From the NCBI GenBank assembly GCA_904394975.1, contig CAJFNQ010000023.1, positions 1-64,000 of the forward strand: 64,000 nucleotides of DNA, in the 5' to 3' direction. Position 1 is the stretch's first letter. Each line of letters begins with the position of its first letter. This stretch comes from Metaruminococcus_A gallistercoris. GTDB lineage: Bacteria; Bacillota; Clostridia; Oscillospirales; Ruminococcaceae. The position numbers and the translations under genes were made by a program. Shown here in pieces: positions 17,424 to 25,032 of the stretch. The notes under the pieces were generated by a model. That model did not search any database and was not told where the DNA came from. It saw only the letters and a list, made by a program, of their open reading frames with translations.

Positions 17424-18227
17424 ATGAAACGTTTTGAGTTGAAAGAAAATTACGGTGTGGAAGACCTTTTAAAGATCATGGAATTGCTTCGCAGTGAAGA
17501 CGGCTGTCCGTGGGACAGAGAGCAGACCCATGAGTCAATCCGCCGTAATTTCATTGAAGAAACTTATGAAGTGGCGGAAGCGATTGACCAGCAGGATGCG
17601 GCGCTTCTTCAGGAAGAATTGGGCGATGTGCTGCTTCAGGTGGTGTTTCACAGCCGGATGGAGGAGGAAAAGGGAACTTTTTCTTTCCAGGATGTTTGCG
17701 ATGGGATTTGTAAAAAATTAATCCTTCGGCATCCGCATGTGTTTGGCGACGTTGTGGCGGATACTTCTGAACAGGTTTTGAAAAACTGGGACGAGATCAA
17801 AAAGAAAGAAAAGGGCCAGAAAACCCAGACCGATGCTGTGCGTGCCGTTCCGAAAACTCTTCCTGCGCTGATGCGCAGCGCGAAAGTGCAAAGCCGTGCC
17901 GCAAAAACCGGATTTGATTATCCTGCGCTGTCGGATGCGATGGGCGATTTGGAGTCTGAGTTAGCGGAGCTGAAACAGGCGGTTCAGTCCGGCGTACAGG
18001 AGGATATCTCTGAGGAGTTCGGCGATTTGCTGTTCAGCTGTGTCAATGTGTCCCGCTTTCTTTCTCTTGATGCGGAGGAGGCTCTGACGTTTGCGACAGA
18101 AAAGTTTATCACCCGCTTTGCGCAGGTGGAACGTCTTGCAAGCGAACAGGGTGTAAATATGAAGGAAGCATCGCTTGAAACACTCAATGAACTTTGGGCT
18201 CAAGCGAAAAAGAAGGTCAATTCATAG
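17424..18227 (+). CDS. mazG: Nucleoside triphosphate pyrophosphohydrolase MazG
   Basis: It hydrolyses NTPs/dNTPs to monophosphate and pyrophosphate, cleaning non-canonical nucleotides. Two MazG all-alpha domains are visible: N-terminal 'LRSEDGCPWDREQTHESIR' (near residue 22) with 'EETYEVAEAI' and 'EELGDVLLQVVFHS', the EExxE and ExxD metal motifs, and a C-terminal repeat with 'DLESELAELKQAV' and 'EEFGDLLFSCVNVSR' (near 205). Length 267 is normal. The ribosome site GGGGAGG at 17401-17407 suits GTG 17412 at short spacing or ATG 17424 at long spacing, so the start is uncertain by four codons. This is the yabN position of the yab cluster. Confidence 0.93.
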   Translation: MKRFELKENYGVEDLLKIMELLRSEDGCPWDREQTHESIRRNFIEETYEVAEAIDQQDAALLQEELGDVLLQVVFHSRMEEEKGTFSFQDVCDGICKKLILRHPHVFGDVVADTSEQVLKNWDEIKKKEKGQKTQTDAVRAVPKTLPALMRSAKVQSRAAKTGFDYPALSDAMGDLESELAELKQAVQSGVQEDISEEFGDLLFSCVNVSRFLSLDAEEALTFATEKFITRFAQVERLASEQGVNMKEASLETLNELWAQAKKKVNS

Positions 18228-18269
18228 GCTTATCCTATTGAATAATAAAAAATAGCGGAGGTTTATACT

Positions 18270-18545
18270 ATGACGAAAACCGATTTGATCAATGCGGTTG
18301 CTGCAAAAGCAGAGATTTCCAAAAAGGATGCGGACAAAGCGGTCAGCGCCGTTCTTTCTGCAATTTCCGACTCTTTGATTGCTGGTGAAAAGGTTCAGCT
18401 TGTTGGATTCGGCACATTTGAGGTTCGTGATCGTGCAGCCAGAGAGGGTAAAAACCCGGCTACCGGCGAAAAGATCACCATTGCTGCTACAAAAGTTCCG
18501 GCATTTAAAGCGGGCAAAGCCCTCAAGGATGCTGTGGCGAAATAA
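18270..18545 (+). CDS. hup: HU-family DNA-binding protein
   Basis: A 91-residue histone-like protein. 'MTKTDLINAVAAKAEISKKDADKA' is the HU N-terminus, 'VQLVGFGTFEVRDRAAREGKNP' (residues ~41-62) holds the DNA-binding beta arm, and 'KVPAFKAGKALKDAV' is the family C-terminus. It binds and bends DNA as a dimer in the nucleoid. A GGAGG ribosome site precedes the ATG. It sits between mazG and rqcP, as in many Clostridia, and is followed by its own terminator, consistent with separate high expression. Confidence 0.97.
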   Translation: MTKTDLINAVAAKAEISKKDADKAVSAVLSAISDSLIAGEKVQLVGFGTFEVRDRAAREGKNPATGEKITIAATKVPAFKAGKALKDAVAK

Positions 18546-18563
18546 TTGTCAAAATCAGCAATG

Positions 18564-18600
18564 AAAGGGCCGTGCCTGTTTAAGCACTGCCCTTTTGTTT
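18564..18600 (+). terminator. Terminator after hup
   Basis: AAAGGGC (18564-18570) and TGC (18573-18575) pair with GCA (18584-18586) and GCCCTTT (18589-18595), with a 2-nt internal mismatch, followed by TGTTTTGT. Confidence 0.7.
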
Positions 18601-18749
18601 TGTCTGTGGGTGAATGGTTGGGCGGATCACCGGCGGTTTCGGAGGGTAAATTTGCTTGAACAAGGCGGATGACGCAGTGTTCCATGCTGTTCAGGCAGTT
18701 GCTGTAGGATGAATATCGTTGAGAATCGTCACGTGAAAAGGATGTTTTT

Positions 18750-18992
18750 ATGAGACTGGATAAATACTTAAAGATCGTACGGCTGATTAAACGCCGCACC
18801 GTCGCCAATGAAGCATGTGACGCGGGGAAAATCGTTGTTAACGGCAAGGTTGCCCGTGCGTCGTATGATGTAAAAGAAGGCGATGTGATCGAGATCAATA
18901 TGGGCGCCACTCCGTTAAAGGTAAAGGTGCTTAAGGTAAGCGAATATGCCAAAAAAGAAGACGCTGCTTCTCATTATGAGGTAATTGGCTGA
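18750..18992 (+). CDS. rqcP: S4-domain RNA-binding protein RqcP
   Basis: An 80-residue S4 protein matching YabO/RqcP, which joins RqcH and the 50S subunit to support C-terminal Ala tailing of stalled nascent chains. The S4 signature 'MRLDKYLKIVRLIKRRTVANEACDAGKIVVNG' covers residues 1-32, followed by 'KVARASYDVKEGDVIEINMG'. The length and the position between mazG/hup and yabP match the Bacillus yabO locus. AAAAGGA precedes the ATG. Confidence 0.93.
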   Translation: MRLDKYLKIVRLIKRRTVANEACDAGKIVVNGKVARASYDVKEGDVIEINMGATPLKVKVLKVSEYAKKEDAASHYEVIG

Positions 18993-19023
18993 AAAAAGAG
19001 TGGACTGGGTCCGCTCTTTTTTT
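18991..19023 (+). terminator. Terminator after rqcP
   Basis: AGAGTGGAC and GTCCGCTCT form a 9-bp stem (18997-19005 with 19009-19017, one G-U pair) followed by a run of T. It separates rqcP from the sporulation genes. Confidence 0.8.
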
Positions 19024-19142
19024 ATGCAATCGGGCTGCGGTTTGGAAAATGGTGTTATGAACCGCCCGATGACTGCCCGGCATAAAAAATGATTCCGCTG
19101 AATAAGATTTACCATTCTATTGTGTCAAAGGTGGTGCCTTCA

Positions 19143-19421
19143 GTGGAGGATAAAAACGCGATCAAGCTGCCGCATAATATTGTTTTAGAAGACCGGAAAC
19201 GTTTGAGCATATCCGGCGTGATGGATGTGGATAACTTCGATGAACAAACGGCAGTTGTATACACACAGATGGGTGAATTGACGGTTAAAGGGTACGATTT
19301 GCATGTCAGCCGCTTGAATGTGGAGACCGGCGAGCTTACCATGGACGGAGAGATTTGGTCGATGACCTATACTGAAGTTCAGAAAAAGGGGGGCAGCCTG
19401 CTGGAGCGGCTGTTTCGTTAA
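19143..19421 (+). CDS. yabP: Sporulation protein YabP
   Basis: A small YabP/YqfC-fold protein needed, with YabQ, for spore formation in the mother cell. The core 'NIVLEDRKRLSISGVMDVDNFDEQ' and 'LTVKGYDLHVSRLNVETGEL' matches the family. GTG at 19143 is chosen because AAAGGTGG (19127-19134) lies eight bases upstream, giving 92 residues, close to the usual ~100. An ATG at 19089 would add 18 residues and has no ribosome site. Its stop abuts the yabQ ATG, so the two are coupled. Confidence 0.88.
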   Translation: MEDKNAIKLPHNIVLEDRKRLSISGVMDVDNFDEQTAVVYTQMGELTVKGYDLHVSRLNVETGELTMDGEIWSMTYTEVQKKGGSLLERLFR

Positions 19422-19988
19422 ATGAACGGTGAAATTATGAACTTCACGCTTTCCGGACAGACGCTGGTTTTTCTGTATGCCTGTTTGCTCGGTATTGGTT
19501 TGAGCCTTTATCTGGATGTGTTTTGCGTGATTCGGTTGTTTTGCGGAAACCGGAAAACAGTTACGCTGGTGTGTGATCTGCTGTATTTTCTTTCGTCCGC
19601 GGTGATCGTTTATTTGTTTTTTGTCTGCTTTAGTTACGGGCAGGTTCGGTTTTACTGCCTTGTGGGCACGTTGCTTGGCTTTATTGCCTGCCGGTTTTCA
19701 GTAAGCGCTTTGATCGTGCGCTTTTTTTCATGGATCGTTCGATATGTTCATCGCTTGATTCGGGCGATAAAACGTCCATTTGCCGCATATGGGCAGAAAC
19801 TTGTGGAAAAAAAGAAAAAAAGAAAAGAAAAACGTAAGGAAAAACCCAAGAAAGATAAAAAAATTCGGCAAAACTGCTTGCAACCGGTAAGGGATGTGGT
19901 GTATAATTTATTCAAAATACACCGAAAAAGATCAAAGAAGGAGGACGCCTCTCAGCATGAAGCCGCAAGTAAAACGGAAAATGCGTAA
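19422..19988 (+). CDS. yabQ: Spore cortex biosynthesis protein YabQ
   Basis: A 188-residue membrane protein. Four hydrophobic segments occupy about residues 10-115 ('LVFLYACLLGIGLSLYLDVF' is the YabQ N-terminal signature). A strongly basic cytosolic tail from ~125 is very rich in Lys/Arg. YabQ localises to the spore membrane and is needed for cortex formation. ATG 19422 follows the yabP stop directly; an alternative ATG lies at 19437. The 3' end overlaps divIC by 32 bases. Confidence 0.9.
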   Translation: MNGEIMNFTLSGQTLVFLYACLLGIGLSLYLDVFCVIRLFCGNRKTVTLVCDLLYFLSSAVIVYLFFVCFSYGQVRFYCLVGTLLGFIACRFSVSALIVRFFSWIVRYVHRLIRAIKRPFAAYGQKLVEKKKKRKEKRKEKPKKDKKIRQNCLQPVRDVVYNLFKIHRKRSKKEDASQHEAASKTENA

Positions 19989-20250
19989 AATTGCTTTTTG
20001 TGTTTTCATAGGTCTTGTAATTGTTTTTTCTGGCTGTGGTTTTACCACTCAGTTAACTGCTCTAGAACAGAAAAATCGTGAACTCGCAAGCTTGAATGAA
20101 AAAATTGAGCAGCAGCAGCAGAAAAATGAAGAACTTAGAGTTATGTTGGATGAAGAGCGGTACAGCGATTACATTGAACAGATCGCACGTGACAAACTTG
20201 GCTATGTGTACTCTGACGAGCGCGTCTTCGTGGATGTTTCCGGTAGCTGA
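19957..20250 (+). CDS. divIC: Septum formation initiator DivIC/FtsB family
   Basis: A 97-residue bitopic division protein. A short basic cytosolic N-terminus, a membrane span (residues ~10-30) and a Gln/Glu-rich coiled coil ('ALEQKNRELASLNEKIEQQQ') are followed by the family's 'YIEQIARDKLGYVYSDERVF'. DivIC pairs with FtsL and DivIB in the divisome. ATG 19957 is supported by AAGGAGG at 19938-19944; the yabQ overlap suggests coupling. The 'SGCG' in the span resembles a lipobox but lies too late for a lipoprotein signal. Confidence 0.92.
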   Translation: MKPQVKRKMRKIAFCVFIGLVIVFSGCGFTTQLTALEQKNRELASLNEKIEQQQQKNEELRVMLDEERYSDYIEQIARDKLGYVYSDERVFVDVSGS

Positions 20251-20277
20251 TTGATTCAAGGAGGAAATTGTTTTTTT

Positions 20278-20718
20278 ATGCAGCTTGAAGTGGGAAAAAT
20301 CGTTGAGGGCAAAGTCACCGGTATTACAAAATTCGGCGCTTTTGTCGATCTGGGCGAAGGAAAAACCGGAATGGTACATATTTCTGAAGTAGCGGCGAGC
20401 TATGTAAAAGAAATTACCGATTTTGTCAAGGAAAACGATACGGTGAAAGTCATGATCTTAAACATTGCGGATGATGGCAAGATTGCGCTTTCCATAAAAC
20501 GTGCACAGCCAAAGCCTCAGCAGCAGGCACGTCAGGCGCCGCGTCAGGATTTTCGCGGGCGGGGAGCGAACGAATGGACTCCGAAAAAGCAGCCGGAAAA
20601 TCTTTCGTTTGAAGAAATGATGAGCAAATTTAAACAATCGAGCGATGAAAAAATGTCCGATTTGAAACGGACCATGGACGGAAAGCGTGGTTCTTATTCC
20701 CGGCGTGGTTCCAGATAA
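20278..20718 (+). CDS. yabR: S1-domain RNA-binding protein (YabR-like)
   Basis: A 146-residue protein with one S1 domain at residues 1-72 ('EVGKIVEGKVTGITKFGAFV', 'MVHISEVAASYVKEI') and a basic, Gln/Arg-rich tail. It occupies the yabR position after divIC and resembles general stress protein 13/YabR, which binds RNA or ribosomes. The C-terminal 'LSFEEMMSKFKQSSDEKMSDLKR' is a recurring motif of the clostridial form. AAGGAGGAA lies at good spacing before ATG 20278. Confidence 0.9.
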   Translation: MQLEVGKIVEGKVTGITKFGAFVDLGEGKTGMVHISEVAASYVKEITDFVKENDTVKVMILNIADDGKIALSIKRAQPKPQQQARQAPRQDFRGRGANEWTPKKQPENLSFEEMMSKFKQSSDEKMSDLKRTMDGKRGSYSRRGSR

Positions 20719-20735
20719 AGCGGTTTCGCAAAAAT

Positions 20736-20769
20736 AGCTGTGGACGGCTTGCCGTCGCAGCTTTTTTTT
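20736..20769 (+). terminator. Terminator after the yab cluster
   Basis: AGCTG (20736-20740) and GACGGC (20743-20748) pair with GCCGTC (20751-20756) and CAGCT (20758-20762), followed by seven T residues. Confidence 0.88.
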
Positions 20770-20891
20770 GCCCATTTCTTTGAGCGTTGATTGGAAACAG
20801 CTTTTTGAACACAAGTTTACATTTATTTCATCATTTTTTATACTCTATCGGGTACAATACTATTTGACGTAATCAGGAAAAGAGTGGTTGA

Positions 20892-21782
20892 TTGTTCGGT
20901 TATGTTCGGCCGTTTAAGCCGGAAATGAAAATAAACGAGTTTGATACGTATAAAGGCGTTTACTGTGGGCTGTGTAAACAGCTTGGCAGGGATTATGGCT
21001 TTTTCATGCGGATGACCCTCAATTATGATTTTGCGTTTCTCGCTGTGCTGTCGCTCGGTGTGCACGATTGCAACGTGCCTTTCCGGCGGGAGGCTTGTGT
21101 AGCGCATCCTCTGTCCAGAAAACCGTGCCTGTCTGCCTGCGCGGACCTGTCTTATGTGGCGGCATGCGCGGTGATGATCATTTTTTATAAATGGCAGGAT
21201 AATATTGCTGACAGCGGCTTTTTGAAAGGCGTTTTTTTTCGCATGTTGCGTCCTTATTTTTCTCACGCACGAAAAAAGGCCCTCCGCCGTTTCCCGCAAC
21301 TGGATGATATCATGCAAAAAACGCTTGCAGGCCAGCAGGAAACCGAACGCTTGCCAAACTGTTCGCTGGATATGGCTGCGGAAGCATCTTCCCGTGCGCT
21401 GGCTCTTTTGTTTGAGGACTTGAGTGAAGATCCGGCACAAAGAAAGGTACTGCACCGGCTGGGGTTTCTGCTTGGCCGCTGGGTTTATTTGATGGATGCG
21501 GTCGATGATTTGGAAGACGATGCCGCGACCGGCAGTTTTAATCCGCTTCTTTCGTGGAGCAGTACAGACGCCGCGGGTGATTCAGAACCCCGAAAGCAGA
21601 TCCGCATTCGTGCGGAGGGAGCGCTTAACATGACCCACGGCGAACTTGCTTTGGCTTACGAACTTGTCGAATTGAATCGATACAAATCGATTTTGGATAA
21701 TATAATTTATCTTGGCTTGCCTGCGGTAAAGCGGCAGGTCATGCAGGGTAGGAGGAAAAAATCTGATGACAGATCCCTATAA
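20892..21782 (+). CDS. DUF5685 family protein
   Basis: A 296-residue protein of a clostridial family of unknown function, starting from TTG. The family hallmark is the N-terminal 'MFGYVRPFKPEMKINEFDTYKGVYCGLCKQ' region (residues 1-30), with a CxxC pair. A Cys-containing segment 'CVAHPLSRKPCL' lies near 73 and an Asp-rich 'YLMDAVDDLEDDAATGSFNP' near 200 recalls, without proving, metal-binding isoprenoid-synthase-like helices. Hydrophobic stretches are short. It overlaps the J-domain gene by 17 bases, so the two are translated together. I do not assign a function. Confidence 0.8.
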   Translation: MFGYVRPFKPEMKINEFDTYKGVYCGLCKQLGRDYGFFMRMTLNYDFAFLAVLSLGVHDCNVPFRREACVAHPLSRKPCLSACADLSYVAACAVMIIFYKWQDNIADSGFLKGVFFRMLRPYFSHARKKALRRFPQLDDIMQKTLAGQQETERLPNCSLDMAAEASSRALALLFEDLSEDPAQRKVLHRLGFLLGRWVYLMDAVDDLEDDAATGSFNPLLSWSSTDAAGDSEPRKQIRIRAEGALNMTHGELALAYELVELNRYKSILDNIIYLGLPAVKRQVMQGRRKKSDDRSL

Positions 21783-22401
21783 GGTACTTGGCGTTTCACC
21801 GTCTGCGTCAACCGAGGAGATCAAAAACGTTTACAAACAGCTTGCGAAGAAGTACCATCCGGACAACTATGCATCCAGTCCGCTGGAAGAGGTTGCAAGC
21901 GAAAAGATGAAAGAAATCAATGAGGCTTACGACCAAATCATGAATGAAAGGCGTTCTGCTGAACGTGCTGGTTCAACCGGTTACCGGAACGGAGGCGGCT
22001 ACTCTTCAACCAATTCTTCGTTTGCGGATATTCGTAAACTGATTATGCAGAACCGTTATGATGAGGCCGAAGTTCTGCTTGATGGCGTTCTTCCTCAGCA
22101 GAGGGATGCTGAATGGTACTTTTTAAAGGGCAGCGTTTATTATTCCAGAGGATGGCTGGATGATGCGCTCGCGCATTTTTCTTCCGCGTGCCAGATGAAT
22201 CCGAATAACCCGGAATATCGTGCTGCTTATCAGCGAATGATGTGGCAGAGGCAGGGCAATATGGGCGGAAGTGCGAACGGGCAATATCGTACGCCGGGTC
22301 AGAATCAGACTGGCTGTTCCGCTTGTGACTGCTGCTCCAGCCTGCTTTGCGCCGACTGCTGCTGCGAATGTATGGGCGGAGATTTGATTTCGTGCTGTTA
22401 A
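21766..22401 (+). CDS. J-domain protein with TPR-like middle and Cys-rich tail
   Basis: A 211-residue co-chaperone-like protein. Residues 1-65 are a J domain ('DPYKVLGVSPSASTEEIKNV', HPD in 'KYHPDNYA'), able to stimulate a DnaK ATPase. Residues ~85-160 look like TPR helices ('AEWYFLKGSVYYSRGWLDDA'). The last ~30 residues hold twelve Cys ('CSACDCCSSLLCADCCCECM'), suggesting metal or Fe-S binding or palmitoyl-like anchoring; this is inference. It is not the canonical DnaJ, which is encoded at 44730. It sits between DUF5685 and a membrane protein, a cassette common in related genomes. GGAGG precedes the ATG. Confidence 0.87.
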   Translation: MTDPYKVLGVSPSASTEEIKNVYKQLAKKYHPDNYASSPLEEVASEKMKEINEAYDQIMNERRSAERAGSTGYRNGGGYSSTNSSFADIRKLIMQNRYDEAEVLLDGVLPQQRDAEWYFLKGSVYYSRGWLDDALAHFSSACQMNPNNPEYRAAYQRMMWQRQGNMGGSANGQYRTPGQNQTGCSACDCCSSLLCADCCCECMGGDLISCC

Positions 22402-22414
22402 GGAGGTCTTTCAG

Positions 22415-22966
22415 GTGAGCCGCGCATTTCGTGTTGCGTTCAGCGGCATCATTGCCGCGCTTTGTATTGCGCTCATGCTTTGTACGGGATTGTTTCCGTT
22501 TGCCACGGTCGCTCTGCCGGCGGTTGCGGGTCTGCTCATGGTTCCGGTTGTGATCGAATCCGGAGTGAAATGGGCCTATCTTACATACGCTGTAGTGGCG
22601 ATTGTTTCATTTTTTATCACGCCGGACCCTTCCGCTATGTTGATGTTTGTTTTCTTTTTCGGGTTTTATCCCATTGCGAAATCATCCATCGAACAGATTC
22701 ATAAAAATATGTTGGAATGGGCGCTGAAATTTTTGATTTTAAACGTTGCCATTGTGGTGCTGTTTTTGCTGGCGCGGTGGTATTTGGGCCTTGCGCAGGT
22801 GCTTCCGAATATGTACGTGTTCGGGCATTATACCTTTTTGGTTTTATGGCTTGCAGCGAACGCGGTGTTTTTCATTTATGACCTCGCGCTCACCCGCTGT
22901 ATTGGTGCTTACTTAAACTGGTTTAAACCAAATTATCTGGATAAGATGCGCCGAAACAGCCGCTGA
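22415..22966 (+). CDS. Multi-pass membrane protein, function unknown
   Basis: A 183-residue protein starting at GTG 22415, eight bases after AAGGAGG. Five or six hydrophobic helices fill most of the length; the N-terminal 'AFSGIIAALCIALMLCTGLFPFA' resembles the first helix of ECF-transporter substrate-binding (S) components, and the short basic C-terminus 'KPNYLDKMRRNSR' is cytosolic. No ligand can be named. It is 13 bases after the J-domain gene and probably co-transcribed. Confidence 0.75.
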   Translation: MSRAFRVAFSGIIAALCIALMLCTGLFPFATVALPAVAGLLMVPVVIESGVKWAYLTYAVVAIVSFFITPDPSAMLMFVFFFGFYPIAKSSIEQIHKNMLEWALKFLILNVAIVVLFLLARWYLGLAQVLPNMYVFGHYTFLVLWLAANAVFFIYDLALTRCIGAYLNWFKPNYLDKMRRNSR

Positions 22967-23007
22967 AACAAACCCGAGGAAAATTGTGCTTTTTACGGAT
23001 TTTTTTC

Positions 23008-23036
23008 TTTACAAATCATGCAAAATCGTATATAAT
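23008..23036 (+). promoter_or_regulatory. Promoter of the pyr operon
   Basis: TTTACA (23008-23013), a 17-nt spacer and a perfect TATAAT (23031-23036), just upstream of the PyrR leader. Confidence 0.85.
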
Positions 23037-23048
23037 AAAAGAAAATTT

Positions 23049-23180
23049 GACAACCTTTAAGTTGGTCCTGTGAGGCTGACAAGGCGGTCTGCTGAATGAA
23101 TATGCATAGTTGCCTTTGTGGCGGTGCATCCTTCTGTTCCAGTGAGTAACCAAACTGTCAGCTCAGGCAGTTTGGTTTTT
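23049..23180 (+). promoter_or_regulatory. PyrR-binding attenuator leader
   Basis: The leader carries GGTCCTGTGAGGCT at 23064-23077, matching the PyrR RNA-recognition loop (consensus RUCCNGNGAGGYU). It is followed by an intrinsic terminator: AACCAAACTG (23148-23157) pairs with CAGTTTGGTT (23168-23177), then TTTT. Known logic: with UMP/UTP bound, PyrR stabilises the anti-antiterminator so that transcription stops before pyrR; when pyrimidines are low, the operon is read through. Confidence 0.92.
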
Positions 23181-23203
23181 TTATGTTCAGAAAGGGTGAA
23201 AGC

Positions 23204-23743
23204 ATGACTGAAAAAGCTGTGATTATGGATGCGAAAGCCATGCAGCGTGCGGTTGCACGCATCTCTTACGAAATTATTGAGCGCAACAAAGGGGTAAACG
23301 GCCTTTGCGTGATCGGCGTGATGAGCCGCGGCGTCAATCTGGCGCAGCGGGTCGCGCAGAAGATCGAAGAGGTGGAAGGAAAACGCATACCGCTTGGCAT
23401 GCTGGATATCACCCCTTACCGCGATGACCGCCCGGCGAATGCTCCTCATTGTGATCGGACCGAACTTCCGTTTGAAGTGGAAGGAAAGAAAATCGTTCTG
23501 GTGGATGATGTGATTTTCACCGGCAGGAGCGTGCGTGCCGCGATTGACGCGCTGATGGACAAAGGCAGGCCGCGCACCATACAGCTTGCTGTCTTGGTGG
23601 ACCGTGGGCACCGTGAGCTGCCGATCCGCGCGGATTTTGTTGGTAAAAACGTGCCAACCTCCAGCGAGGAACAGGTGGTCGTGCGGGTAAAAGAGGTCGA
23701 CGGGGAAGATCAGGTCGTGATTCTGGAGGAGGCAGCAGAATGA
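23204..23743 (+). CDS. pyrR: Pyrimidine attenuation regulator / uracil phosphoribosyltransferase PyrR
   Basis: A 179-residue PyrR with the PRPP-binding motif 'KIVLVDDVIFTGRSVRAAID' near residue 90, 'VMSRGVNLAQRV' near 40 and 'LGMLDITPYRDD' near 64. It binds the pyr mRNA leader when UMP/UTP is bound and has weak uracil phosphoribosyltransferase activity. Its own leader precedes it. ATG 23204 is preferred to an upstream in-frame ATG (23183) because AAAGGGTGA is placed between them. It overlaps pyrC by four bases (ATGA). Confidence 0.97.
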   Translation: MTEKAVIMDAKAMQRAVARISYEIIERNKGVNGLCVIGVMSRGVNLAQRVAQKIEEVEGKRIPLGMLDITPYRDDRPANAPHCDRTELPFEVEGKKIVLVDDVIFTGRSVRAAIDALMDKGRPRTIQLAVLVDRGHRELPIRADFVGKNVPTSSEEQVVVRVKEVDGEDQVVILEEAAE

Positions 23744-25008
23744 GCAGTTTGGTGTTGAAAAACGGGTTGGTTGTTGATCCTTCCCAGAACCTTCATGCGG
23801 TGAAGGATGTCAAGATCGTGGATGGAGTGATTGCCGAAATCGGCAGCGGGCTTTCCGCGGAAGAAGAGCTGGATGTGACCGGCCTTGCTGTGATGCCGGG
23901 CCTGGTGGATATGCACATCCACCTGCGTGATCCGGGGCTCACCCATAAAGAAGATATTTTGACCGGCTGTTCTGCCGCCGCCGCGGGCGGGGTTACTTCG
24001 GTTGTCTGTATGCCGAATACCAAACCGGTGACGGATAGTGTCGAGGTCGTAACTTATATTTTGGAAAAAGCGAAACAGGCGAAAGCAAAGGTGTACCCGA
24101 CCGCGGCCATCACCAAAGGTCTTGCCGGCGGTGAGATGACCGATTTTGCGGCACTGAAGGCCGCAGGCGCTGTCGCTGTTTCGGATGATGGACGCCCGGT
24201 GGAAAACGCCGCTATGATGCAGGCGGCTCTGGAGGAAGCGGAGCGCTGCGGGCTGCTCGTTACCTCTCACTGTGAGGACTTAGATATTATAAACGGCGGG
24301 ATCATCAACAAAGGCGCGGTTTCGCAGAAGCTCGGCGTGAAGGGAATGGACCGCAGTTCGGAAGACAGCATCACCGCGCGGGAGATTGCGCTTGCCGAGG
24401 CGACTGGAACCGCTGTTCACATTGCGCATGTCAGCACCAAAGGTTCCGTTGCCATCATTCGTGACGCGAAAGCGCGGGGCGCGCGGGTCACAGCGGAAAC
24501 GGCTCCGCATTATTTTATGCTGACCGATGAGCTGCTCTTAAAGCAGGATGCGGATTACCGAATGAATCCGCCGCTTCGCGAAGAGGAAGACCGGCTTGCG
24601 GTTTTGCAGGGCGTGCTGGACGGTACGCTCGACTGTATTGTGACCGATCACGCGCCGCACACCGCTCAAGAGAAAGTGGACTTTAAAACGGCGCCGAATG
24701 GGGTTGTCGGGCTGGAAACATCGTTTGCGGCTTCCATGACAGCACTGGTCCACACCGGCAAGATGACGTTGGACGAGCTTGTAAAGCGGATGTCTCTCAA
24801 CCCGGCAAAGCTGCTTCACATTCCCGCGGGGACGCTCTGCCCCGGCGCGGCGGCGGATATTGCCGTTGCCGACCTGTCCAAACGTTGGACGGTCCTTCCG
24901 GAAAAGCTTCATTCCAAGAGCCACAACAGCGTGTTTAAGGGAATGGAATTCTGTGGAAAGATTAAATACACGTTTTTAAATGGAACACTCGTTTATGAGG
25001 ATCAATAA
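23740..25008 (+). CDS. pyrC: Dihydroorotase (class I)
   Basis: It closes carbamoyl-aspartate to dihydroorotate, pyrimidine step 3. The 422-residue class I enzyme shows the zinc site 'DMHIHLRDPGLTHKEDI' (HxH, near residue 58), the carbamylated-Lys/His region 'VTSHCED' near 175, 'VHIAHVSTKGS' near 228 and the catalytic Asp of 'IVTDHAPHT' near 302. The amidohydrolase fold is complete. Coupled to pyrR by ATGA overlap. Confidence 0.97.
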   Translation: MSSLVLKNGLVVDPSQNLHAVKDVKIVDGVIAEIGSGLSAEEELDVTGLAVMPGLVDMHIHLRDPGLTHKEDILTGCSAAAAGGVTSVVCMPNTKPVTDSVEVVTYILEKAKQAKAKVYPTAAITKGLAGGEMTDFAALKAAGAVAVSDDGRPVENAAMMQAALEEAERCGLLVTSHCEDLDIINGGIINKGAVSQKLGVKGMDRSSEDSITAREIALAEATGTAVHIAHVSTKGSVAIIRDAKARGARVTAETAPHYFMLTDELLLKQDADYRMNPPLREEEDRLAVLQGVLDGTLDCIVTDHAPHTAQEKVDFKTAPNGVVGLETSFAASMTALVHTGKMTLDELVKRMSLNPAKLLHIPAGTLCPGAAADIAVADLSKRWTVLPEKLHSKSHNSVFKGMEFCGKIKYTFLNGTLVYEDQ

Positions 25009-25032
25009 AGAAAAAGAAAGGTGAGGTACAAG

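Noticed and set aside
19054..19090. Sigma-E-like promoter (GTTATGA ... CATAAAAAAT) before yabP
   Set aside because: The two boxes are about 20 bases apart, too wide for the usual sigma-E spacing, and the -10 match is partial.
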